NCBI RefSeq assembly: GCF_000189635.1
Contig: NW_002476264.1
Location: 1-64,000 of the forward strand
Direction: 5' to 3'
Source of the DNA: Tetrahymena thermophila SB210
Taxonomy: Eukaryota > Ciliophora > Oligohymenophorea > Hymenostomatida > Tetrahymenidae
Length of the DNA: 64,000 nt
Position 1 is the stretch's first letter, and the number at the start of each line of letters is the position of its first letter. The notes beneath the pieces were generated by a model that worked only from the letters and a program-made list of their open reading frames with translations, made no database searches and was not told the origin of the DNA. The translations under genes and the position numbers were made by a program. Below are positions 12,602 through 22,910 of the stretch, piece after piece.

Positions 12602-13691
12602 TTATATTTAAAAGATCTTTATATATTTATTACTTTTATGTACTTAATACTTAAATGAATATATATATTTAGGTTACCAAATAAATCCTATGTACAGAAA
12701 AAATTAGTCTAAGCATCTACTACAAATTATTTCTAAAATTGTTAATAAATTGCAGATTCTCCATCAAGTTTCAAAAAATTTTTAAATAAAGTAAAAACAA
12801 TCATCCTACTAATAACATTAGATAATCACTTTCTTATTAATAAATAACATCAATAATACTTAACTACTTTTACCTATTATAAATATAAAATAAATATTCA
12901 TTACATTTTATTAACCTTGTTCTTTTAATATCCTTAAAAAAAGTGTAAAAAATAAATTTTATAAATTTCTTAAAATAATAAGCACTGGATAAAATATTTA
13001 GTTAAAAAATATTTTATTGAAATTAAGATTTATGGCAGTATATTCTTATGATATATTACAAAATCTAATATTTTACTTTACTAATTTTAACATTCTTTAT
13101 TTTTAGAAAATTAATTAATGCTGAGTTCTAGTTGAATTTAATATTTTATTCATAACTTCTCTATTAAGCAATTTTTTAACCCATATAAAAATTTGTTAAA
13201 AGAGAAAATATCTTATTGGAAATTAAATGATCAGAAAATAGATCAAATAAATTTGATTAATGATTCAAATTAATTTAGTAATTAATTTTATCAGTTCTAA
13301 CAATATTTTTTTACACAAAATTTAATTGTTTTAACTTTGTATTTAATTGAGTTTAAATTCATTAGCTATCCATGGAAGACATTTTAGATTTCTTTTAATG
13401 AAAAATTTAGTTTGTATACTTTCACTTTAATAAATTTGGTATTAACTTTTTTAATTTGTCTATGAAAAACTTAAATAGTAAAATATTTCTTTAACTTTTT
13501 TGTATATTTTTTTGTAGAAAACTAAAAAATTGATTTAGTTTTTTATATATATTTTTAGGTAAGAAAAATAATTAATTACAAGGGTAAATAAATTTAAATT
13601 TACAATTCCAAAATTATAATATCATTTTATTATTTAAAATTAAATTATTGATTAAATTAGTATATTTTATTTTATAATATAGGTTTAATTA
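12602..13691. other. AT-rich spacer
   Basis: Presumed promoter of the membrane-protein gene at its left end, since that gene is read leftwards from 12601. No ORF with coding character was seen in either strand. Confidence 0.6.
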
Positions 13692-14039
13692 TCAGCAAAC
13701 TTTATATCTATGTCTACCAACTTCAGCTTAACATGTTGGGCAAGTATGGATTTTATCTTGACAGTTTTCGCTGCAAAAAGGAACAACCCAAAGAATCGCA
13801 GTTGTAAAACAAAGTAAAGCAACACAGCACCAAGTACCTTTACCCATTTTGCTTTTTACAGTAGTAACACCAACTTAATTGCATTATGGGCATTGTATAG
13901 TAGTAGGAGCTGTCGATGAGTTAGCAGTTCTTGGTAATCCTACTTGAACTGTTTAAGGAGCTCCCATCATTGGGGGTTAATATCCTTAATTTTAGTTTTA
14001 AGGAGGAGGAGGAATTTATGAGTAGTTATTGTTATTCAT
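13692..14039 (-). CDS. LITAF-domain zinc-ribbon membrane protein (short)
   Basis: One exon of 116 codons with stop (115 aa), a normal LITAF length. The N-terminus (MNNNNYSQIPPPPQNQNQGY) is a short version of the Pro/Gln-rich tail of the 8921-9532 paralogue. The domain starts with CPQCNQVGVTT at about residue 50, followed by the membrane-inserting stretch WCCVALLCFTTAILWVVPFC and the closing knuckle IHTCPTCQAEVGRH. All four Cys of the two CxxC pairs and the conserved His are present. Expected role from the family is attachment to endosomal or lysosomal membranes in protein sorting. The gene lies alone with long AT-rich flanks. Confidence 0.94.
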
Positions 14040-14234
14040 ATTTTCTTAAATTACTTTTCTTTTGCTTTAAATTATTTTATAATTTGGATTTATTTTAATT
14101 TTTAAGTGTTTATGATTAATTTGCTAAACTGTATTTAAAATATATAAGCAACATATAATTAATTAGTAATTATTTTCTATTAGAAAATAGATTAGTGAGT
14201 ATTATCAGAAAAATCTTTTTCTTTTTAGCTTTAA

Positions 14235-15118
14235 TAAAGAAATAAGTTTGATCAGATAAATTATCAAATTTGTCTAAAAATATTAACAAAAGTGTTATTA
14301 GAAACTTTTGTTTAAATATTATTTATTCTATTGTAATTTAGCCATGTTTATAGATTATTTATTCTTCATTTCTTAAAATAATATTTTAATAATGATTTGG
14401 TCTTTTAAATTTACTATGAATTATTTATTTTAAATCTACTAATTTATATTTTAGAGTAGTTAAAGTAATGAAGGCTTGCTTGTCTTTAACAGTTTTTGTA
14501 TTTATTAATTTAACCTTAAAATATTTAGTTAAGTTTTTGTTCGCGATCAGAAATTAAAAAGCTAACATTAAAACAAAAATAAATAAATAAAAAATTCATA
14601 AATTTTATTAATTTTATTCATTTCTGGTCGGCAATCTATTTTAACTTGTTTTCAGGAAGCCAAAATAAATAAAGAATAAGCTTGATCATTTAAATTATTA
14701 AATTTGTCTAAAAATATTAACAAAGATGTTATTAGAAACCTTTGTTTAAATATTATTTAGTCTTTTGTAATTTAGCCATGTTTATAGATTATTTATTCCT
14801 CATTTCTTAAAATAATATTTTAATAATGATTTGGTCTTTTAAATTAGCTATAAATTATTTATTTTTAATCTTCTAATTTATATTTAGGCTTTAATCAAAT
14901 TTATATTTTAAAGTAGTTAAAGTAATGAAGGCTTGCTTGTCTTTAACAGTTTTTGTATTTATTAATTTAACCTTAAAATATTTAGTTAACATATAAATTT
15001 TTGTTCGCGATCAGAAATTCAAAAGATAACATTAAAACATTAAAAAATAAATAAAAAATTCATAAATTTTATTAATTTCTGGTCGGCAGCCTATTTGTTG
15101 TCAGGAAGCCAAAATAAA
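14235..15118. repeat. Tandem duplication, two ~440-bp copies with a conserved imperfect stem
   Basis: Copy one is about 14235-14668, copy two about 14669-15118. Both contain GAAGGCTTGCTTGTCTTTAA, then GTTCGCGATCAGAAATT and, about 80 bp later, ATTTCTGGTCGGCA and CAGGAAGCCAAAATAAAT. GATCAGAAAT and ATTTCTGGTC can pair along ten positions as RNA, allowing one G-U. This part has more G and C than the surroundings. No ORF explains it. Confidence 0.7.
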
Positions 15119-16153
15119 TTATTATAAGTAGATATATTATTTGCTGCCTAAGCATTTTTGAGCAGAATTATTTGTATATTAATTACTTGTTAAAATGTTC
15201 TAAAAATTAAATATTAAAATTTACAAAATAGAAAAATATCCATTAGCTAATAAAGGACTTATTTTCTACTATAATTTGTTAGATAAAAATAAATGAATAA
15301 GAATGAATTAACTAATCCCAATCTTTTACTATATAGAAAAAGCTAAAAAGGATATATACTAAAACCTAAAATATTCTTCTAGCATTTATTATGAAATACT
15401 AGTTATTTTTTATTAAATATTTGGCTGATGTTAATAGTCAATGAATTAACTCTTTAATTAGGAGTCTGTCGTTAAAATTACAAATAAAATCTAATAATTT
15501 TTTACATAAATTTAAATTTTTGAGAAATCAGTCATCACTTATTCCTGACTTACAAAGTATTTGAATATTAAATTCTGATTTTTATTAATTATTATTTATT
15601 AAGAAGCTAAAATTAATTAATTTTTTTATTTTCAAATTTTTGAAATGGAAGAAAAATTAAAGATTAAGTTAATAGTGGTAGGAACATATTTAATTTAACT
15701 AAAAAAAGATTTATTTTCTATTATAATTTGTTAAGTAAAATTAAATGAATTAAAATATGGATGAATTAACTAACAATTCGAATATTTTACTTAAAATAGC
15801 TAAAAAAGATATTCAATAAATTCTCATTAATTAATAAATTGAGAACTAATTTTATGTATATTTAATAATTTAAACAATAAATCTACTTATTAAGGAAATT
15901 AATCTAATTTTTTTTAAGCTTTTAGCTTAAATCTAATAATAAATTAATTTTTATAAATATTTTTTAATCGCTCTTCCTTTCTTTAAAACAATGAATTTGT
16001 TATTTTTAATCTTTTATTAATTTTTAAATTTTCTTCATTTTATCAAATAAGGTTATAATTGCTATCACTAACACTACACTGATTTTTCTATTTTTTACCT
16101 TTGCACTTTTGTTATTTTTAATATAAATTTTGATAATTTAATTTTTAAAATAA

Positions 16154-16247
16154 TATTTATTTATTTATTATTCTACTAAATATTTATTTATTTATTATTC
16201 TACTAAATATTTATTTATTTATTGTTCTATTAAATATTTATTTATTT
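16154..16247. repeat. 27-bp tandem repeat, 3.5 copies
   Basis: Unit TATTTATTTATTTATTATTC followed by TACTAAA, starting at 16154, 16181, 16208 and (partial) 16235. The third copy has two substitutions. Confidence 0.85.
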
Positions 16248-16420
16248 CCTACAATAGAAATAATTATTCTAGAATAACAATAATACCAATTTAAATAAAA
16301 AATTTAATTATATGAAAATTCATAAGAAAATTGAAAAATGAATAAAAAAAGATTGAATTAACAACATTATAGAATGAATAATATAAAATACAAATTTTTA
16401 TACTTAATTAAAATTAATTT

Positions 16421-17849
16421 TCATATATAATCTTCAAACAAATCGTAAAATACCATTTAAGGGTTAATTGAGAAAATCTTTGTCTACTCTTCGAAACAAA
16501 TTATTTATAAAAAGGCTCTTTTAATTTACGCAACGAACATCTAATCATAGTATGTTAACTTAAAATTAAAAAATTAGCCTAAAGGCATCTTACTTTCAAA
16601 TACTTTAATTTCGATTAAATACTTACTATTTGATAGAATACGAAACATATCTAAGTATGCTTATTTAGGTACTTCTGATCGATGTAAAGATAAAATCGGA
16701 GCATAGACATCAATTTAACTAATTTACTCATTGATAACATTTGAAATTTCAAAATTCAATTTATCTTTTTGGTCATTTTTATTATCATAAAAAGTTAAAG
16801 TCTAATATGAGTTATTCTAATTAAATGTTCTTTTCCATTCAAAGCTATTATTTGTAATAAATATTTCGGATTACATAAATTAGCTTGTAAGTATCTCTAA
16901 GGCTTTCTGCTTGCTTAATGAATCAAAAGTTATGAAAATTTTCTTTACTTTATTTAAACACTCTATTTATTCCAGTCGAGAAATATCCTACAAAGATATA
17001 TGGTAAAATTCTGATTGTTTATCCAATATTTGTTATTTTAAAGACCATAAACTCATAAACAAGCCAACTATATTAATTATTATTTAAAACATCAAGCTAA
17101 AGTTATAATTAAGTCTACTATTTTCGAAAATTATAATCAATAAAAATGCAATCAATAAAAGCAATCTATCTACAAATAAGACGAGATACTTATACTTGAA
17201 GTATACTGCATCATCAAGTAATTCTTAAGAGTTTTTAAGCTTTTAATCTGAAGCTTATTAGATTATAGGAATTACAAAAAACCATTATTATCCATGAAAT
17301 GACTTTATGCGGCATTATTTCTTTTTATCGTAAATTATGCTAACATTTGCTGATGCAAAGAAGTGCTTTCCCATAAATAAACCTGTTAAACTGCACCATA
17401 TTCCTATTTCCTGTTATAAGAAAAATGAAAGAAATATAGAATCACCCAAAGGGTAGATTATATCAGACGTTTATTTAAGATTTTATCGTATCAAATCTTT
17501 AAGAGTTTAATCATCTAAATTTGAAGATTGATCTCTGAATCTAAAATATAATTGAACATAGAGCCAAGAAAAAGAAATTTGCAGCAAAATAGTGTATTCC
17601 AAAAAAAAATATTGATAAATGATCAAAATAGTCAATATTATATCTCTATAAAACATTTATTTAAAGAAGCCAAATTTTATATCATGAGTTAAATATTCTT
17701 GCAGAGAAGTTGCACCTGGGAGACTAAATAAGATACTAAGTATGAAACTATTTTATTTTGTATCTAAACATACAATTAAATAGATAAGCACAATAGCAAG
17801 ATATATCCAAAAATATTTTTACAAGTAAATCGACTGCAAATCCTATTAA

Positions 17850-17926
<77 letters not shown>

Positions 17927-18331
17927 AAAATTATCATTTAAATCTTATTTTTAACATAAAAATTATCATTTAAATCTTATTTTTAACATAAAAATTATCA
18001 TTTAAATCTTATTTTTAACATAAAAATTTTTTTATTAAGAAATAATTTTATTAAAAACATTTTTCTTAAATTTTAAAAATAAAGTAAAATAAAAAAAGGA
18101 TGTTTCAAAAAATCGTATTGAATAATGAATTACTTAAATAATCAAAACAACTTGGATGTAAAACTAAATTTAGGTAAAAAAGAGAAGAAGGAAAACTATT
18201 GTTTTTGATAGAAAGCTCTTCAAATTTCTTATTTTTTTATTTTAGCAATCAGAGTTATTTCTTTCAAAATCTGTTTCTATTTCTTCTTTTTCTTCTAATA
18301 TATTGAAGTTATCTTTACTCAATTAAATCAT
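16421..18331 (-). CDS. Multi-pass membrane protein of unknown function, two exons
   Basis: Exon 1 is 18134-18331 (66 codons, start MIQLSKDNFNILEEKEEIE) and exon 2 is 16421-17833 (471 codons with stop), joined in phase 0 by a 299-bp intron with GTAATT donor and TTTGCAG acceptor; total 536 aa. Exon 1 has an acidic cytosolic start and then a hydrophobic stretch (TIVFLLLFFTQIQFYIQVVL) that continues across the junction. Exon 2 adds about six more hydrophobic segments in its first 270 residues, then a polar tail of about 200 residues ending FSINPQMVFYDLFEDYI. This ending matches the style of the gene at 11159-12601. The family is not recognised. The intron carries two simple repeats. Splice sites were chosen because the frame upstream of 17833 has no ATG and the acceptor is strong. 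Confidence 0.82.
17851..17925. repeat. (GTTA)n microsatellite inside an intron
   Basis: About 19 uninterrupted GTTA units on the plus strand, inside the intron (17834-18132) of the minus-strand membrane-protein gene and only 15 bp from the 3' splice site. Confidence 0.95.
17926..18021. repeat. 32-bp tandem repeat, three copies
   Basis: Three exact-looking copies of AAAAATTATCATTTAAATCT plus TATTTTTAACAT directly abut the GTTA tract inside the same intron. Confidence 0.95.
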
Positions 18332-19695
18332 TTAACTTTATTTTTTTTTTAGTTTGCCGCAACAATTTATTTTATCAAATAATAATAATTATATGCTATT
18401 ATTCTCAAGTTTAGGTTAACTTATTCTATAAAAGAAATATATTCAAAAAATAATTATTTAAATCTTTTTTGATTGTTATACTCGTACCTTTTCTACTATT
18501 TTAAGAAATGAATTTTCAATATATATAATTTAAAAAATTTAAATTAAATTTATTAAATTAAATTCAAATAATAATAACTTAATAACTAAAAATAGTAAAA
18601 TTTATGATTATATTAAGATTATTTTTAATTATAACTGAACTAATTTATAATAATTAAGTTTTATTTAATTTACTTAGCAGAATAAGCAAAATCTATTATT
18701 TAACGAAGAATAATTTACAAACAAACATTAAATAATTTTTTTAATTTATTTTTTAAGGTTCATAATTAATAATAAAAAAGAGGTTTATTAAATTTTATTA
18801 TTTAAATAGGGATTTAATTAAAAAATCGGATAAATATTTTACTTAAAAGAAAAAAAATAATTTAAAAAATAAAATAGAAGAAAATTAAGGAATCTTTGAA
18901 AAAAATATTAATTTGCATTCATTTTTTAAGTGCATTTTTAAATCTTTAAACAAAGATTAAATTTATGAAATTTAATTTTACAAGCAAAAAATAATAATCA
19001 AATGATTATTAATCTAAAAAATATGTTAAATTATAGAACCTAAATAAAAGTGATCTTAAATAATTTTTATTTTATATTTATCTTTTCAGTATTATCATAA
19101 ACAGAGTTTAAATTATTTCTTTTGCTGGTTAAAAATTGGCAAATTTTAAATAAAATTTTTGATAAATTATTTAAAATAATTTAATGAAGAAGCTATGGCA
19201 TCAAAAGAAATTAAAAAATTTAATTTTTTTTATTTTTATTGAAACTATCTAAATTTATTTGAGTTGTTTATTAAAAATAATTTTAAAAAACCACTAAAAT
19301 TTTAAAACTATTAAAAAATAAAAAGCATAGATAATTTTAATGGATGAATGAACAAATTTAGGATAAATTTGTATTCCTAAATACTTATTATTAATATATA
19401 TTTATTTATTTAAATTTAAATTCAAAATAATTGTTTTTTCATTTATTTTTCTATGTCTGTTAGAATGTATAAATTAATTAATAATAATAATAATAATAAT
19501 TTTAACTTTTTTGTTTTTTAAATATAAAAGAATAAATTATTTCCTTTTTATTTTCAAATCTTTTTTGTAAATAATTTAGTATATTATCAAATTTATATAG
19601 ATTTAATCTTTTTTGAAATAAAAAATGAAGGAAAATATCTTTAAATATTTTCTTTAATATAAGATTTGAACAAAAAACTTTAATAGATAATAATA
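18332..19695. other. AT-rich spacer
   Basis: No supported gene. Very low complexity, including an AAT microsatellite near 19481-19500. Confidence 0.6.
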
Positions 19696-20070
19696 ATGAA
19701 CAACTTCATAATTAAAAATATATTTTCGTTAATACTCTTTGGATTATACCTTTTTACTGCTTATAAAAATATAAAAAAAATTATTTTTATGTATGCAAAA
19801 AATTATTAAGCATTAGCAACAATTATATATATCTAAGCTTATGTTTCTAATTTTAAATTACCCTATAAAAGAATAAAAGGTATAAGCAAAAGCTTTTAGA
19901 TTTATCTTTTTCTAATCATCAATAGTAATTTATATAGAAAATATCATGTTATTAAGCATTTAATCCTTTCCGATGAAAAATCATATAAATTAAATTCAAT
20001 TAGATATGATCAAAAATGCCTTAAAAATTTTCTGTTAGGTTTTCTGGTAGAGCTTATATAGAAAAATTGA
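19696..20070 (+). CDS. Possible small membrane-anchored protein (hypothetical)
   Basis: An ORF of 125 codons with TGA stop (124 aa), with a hydrophobic start (MNNFIIKNIFSLILFGLYLF) that could be a signal anchor, then a basic Lys/Tyr/Asn-rich region. With TGA as the only stop, ORFs of this size arise by chance fairly often in such AT-rich DNA. The base composition is only slightly richer in G and C than the spacers. No family is recognised. It lies on the opposite strand from both neighbours. Treat as unproven. Confidence 0.3.
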
Positions 20071-20574
20071 AATAATATTGATAATATTAATTAATTTTTA
20101 TATTATTTTATATTTATTCAAGTTAAAATATTCCCTCTAATTTAAAATGTTTTTATGTATCTTATGTTTTTACTGATTAATATATTTACTGGAAATGATC
20201 AAGAAAGTGCTTATTTAATTTGAGTAAGTTTTAAGTTTACAAATTGATTAATTTGTTTGCTTTTAGGTTATTGAAAAGATTTACAAAATTAAATTTAATT
20301 AACAAATTCTTATACTAAAAAAATTTTAGAATCCAAATACTAATAGATATTTTAAGTGAAATTCCTTATTTTATTTTTAATTAAATTTATAAAGTGTAGA
20401 AAGGACAATGAATAAATAAGAAGCAAGTACAGAATTAAAATCAAATTTATTATTATTATTTTTTAGATAGTTAATTAGTAGTTTTTTATATAATTTTTAT
20501 ATATTTGCATTAGATCTTTATTGCTAATAATTTATTAGAATTAGTAACTATTTTATTTATTTATTTATATATAA

Positions 20575-20982
20575 TCAGCAAATTCTGAATTTATGGATTC
20601 CCACTTAATTACCACATGCAGAGCAAAAGTGAATTTTATCTTTAAATCCACTGCTTAATAATGGTAGAACGCAACAAATACCAATTGAAAGTACAAATAG
20701 CAGTCCAGAACATAAGTAAGTATTTTTGCCTGATTTAACTTAAATTTTAGTTTAACATACTTTAAGACATTTAGGGCACTCAATAACAGCAGGTTCTTCA
20801 AAGTCACTGGCATCGTTGGAAAAGTATTCGACTTCTTATTTACTGCTATAAATTTCTGTCTAATACTAGTTGTTTACATGTATGAGAGTGGAGTTAGTTA
20901 GTTTTCTCTCAATGTTTTCTTAGTATTACAAAGGAGACTTTATTTATTAAGAATTATTTTCTTCTTCTTCTTATTAAGGCAT
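20575..20982 (-). CDS. LITAF-domain zinc-ribbon membrane protein, acidic N-terminus
   Basis: One exon of 136 codons with stop (135 aa). The N-terminus differs from the two paralogues: it is acidic and polar (MPQQEEEENNSQQIKS), with no Pro-rich tail. The LITAF domain begins ECPKCLKVCQTKIQ at about residue 68, then a hydrophobic stretch YLCSGLLFVLSIGICCVLPL and the closing motif IHFCSACGNQVGIHKF. The paired CxxC and His are intact. The more divergent sequence suggests an older duplication than the 8921/13692 pair. Likely on endosomal membranes, from family knowledge. Confidence 0.92.
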
Positions 20983-22910
20983 TTTTTTATTTTATTTTTA
21001 AAAGCAAAATTTCTTTCTTTTCAAATAAATTATAAAAAAAATATTTATAAGTTCTAGTCAGACTAAGTTTTTAGAAGCCAGAGAATCCAACAGGATTTTG
21101 ATAGTTCTAATGAAGCAATAAACAAAAATAAATAATTAATTAATTAATCAAAGATTGAAAAGGAAAATCGAAATAAATCAACTCAGTTAATTATCACTTC
21201 TTGTTTGTCAATTTTATATTAATCTAGTTATCAGATGTAAGTGATAACAAAAATTTTCTTCTAAATTTAGAAATTCACTTTTCTTTCTTACTTTGCTTTG
21301 TTCTCTCTTGATTTTTTTCGCTTATGCTTTTTATTGATTTTAAAAAATTTTATTGGTAATATTTTTTCTAAACACAGATTGTAACAAAATTTTGAAAAAC
21401 ACCAATATCACTCATATTAATTAAATATATTTAATGACTTCACGCCCACCATTATAAAATTTTTAAAATAAGAAACCACTTTTTAAGGTGGGGCACTATT
21501 CAAATAAATTGTTTATTCCTTCGTCACTGAATAATATCCATTTAAGTAATAATGTGAAGTAGGTTAAGCTACTAATTTATGTAAATAATATAAAAATTTA
21601 TAAACAAAGTCGCATTAATTAAGTATTCTTGTTAATTGATTTTGAATCTATAAATTTTACAAAAGATAAATTAATAATTAACATTCATGTTGGCAAAATC
21701 ACAAAAAATTAATTGAATACCTGAATTTTTAGTTTTACTCAAATTTTCCTTTATATTTATTTAGCAAGCAAATTATCTATATTACTAATAAAATCTGTTT
21801 ATACTTTTATGTGAGGATTTTTTTTATCTAACATTAAAACATTTTAAGTTAAAAATAGAGAGTTTTTTACTCAAATCCTTGGTAAAGGCTAGAGAGTTAA
21901 TTGAAATAATTTTTTAAGTCATACTTTAAAATTTAAATAATATTAAAATTTTAACAAAAAAAATGAGAAAAATTATTAAAAAATAAAGAAAATGAAATTA
22001 ACATTTTTAATAATATTTTTTTACATAATTTACAGATTTTTATAAAAAATAAATAATTTATAATCAATTTATTATCTTCTTAGATTAATTTAATTTTGAT
22101 AATATGAATTATTCGTAAACAAATATCAAATATCTGAGTATTATTTAACTTTTTTATTTTAATTAATGTTTTTTAGATTATTTGAATTTAATAAATTTGT
22201 TTATATCTAGAAATAAAGATGAAAATTAGCTAATAAATAATTAGTAAATTTAAAACATCAAATAATTAGTTTGGACTATTCAATTATATCTTTAAAAAAG
22301 TAATGATAATAGATAGATATAAAAATTAGTTAATTGATAATATCTATTCAAATCACTTTGATCTTCTATCAATAGTAATAAGAAATAATTAAAAATTTTA
22401 CATAGAAATAGTATGATTAAAAAATAATAGAATACGCATTATAATTAATTACAAGCCAATTTTAAATGTGTTTGATTTTTCAAGTTAATTCGTTATGAAA
22501 AATAAATAACACATTGCTTTTGATTAAGAATTTTTTTAATCAATTTTAATAAAAATGCACAATATTTCATAAATAAAGAGAAATATGCTCATTCATTCAT
22601 TTATTCATTAATTTGCTTGATTTTTATTAATTTCTATGAAGATTTTTTGATTACTTTACTATCAAAAAAGAACTGAACAAATAAATAGTCTTAGTAATGC
22701 TTAATGAAAATAAATGAATAAAATGAATGAATAAAGATTTATATATTATGCATGAACGTATAAAGAAAATCATTCAGCTATAGACTTGTTGTTTTTAAAA
22801 ATATTGTTAAAGTTTTTTTGATTTTTTTGACAAAAATTTGTAATAAAAAAATAAGGATTTATTTATTTATTAAATTAGTACATTTGTAGTAGGAAAACGT
22901 AGTAATAGGT
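20983..22910. other. Spacer with a possible LRR relic
   Basis: No intact gene in about 1.9 kb. At 21440-21560 on the minus strand a reading FSDEGINNLFEQCPTLKS resembles an LRR exon of the type used elsewhere in this window, but no splice phase or neighbouring repeat exons support it. The rest is AT-rich. Confidence 0.5.

Larger units (their letters stand above)
14040..16420. other. Long spacer with duplicated blocks
   Basis: No gene supported in 2.4 kb. It contains a tandem duplication (14235-15118), a second pair of direct repeats of about 75 bp (near 15250 and 15706, ending AATGAATTAACTAA) and a 27-bp tandem repeat at 16154-16247. Confidence 0.65.
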
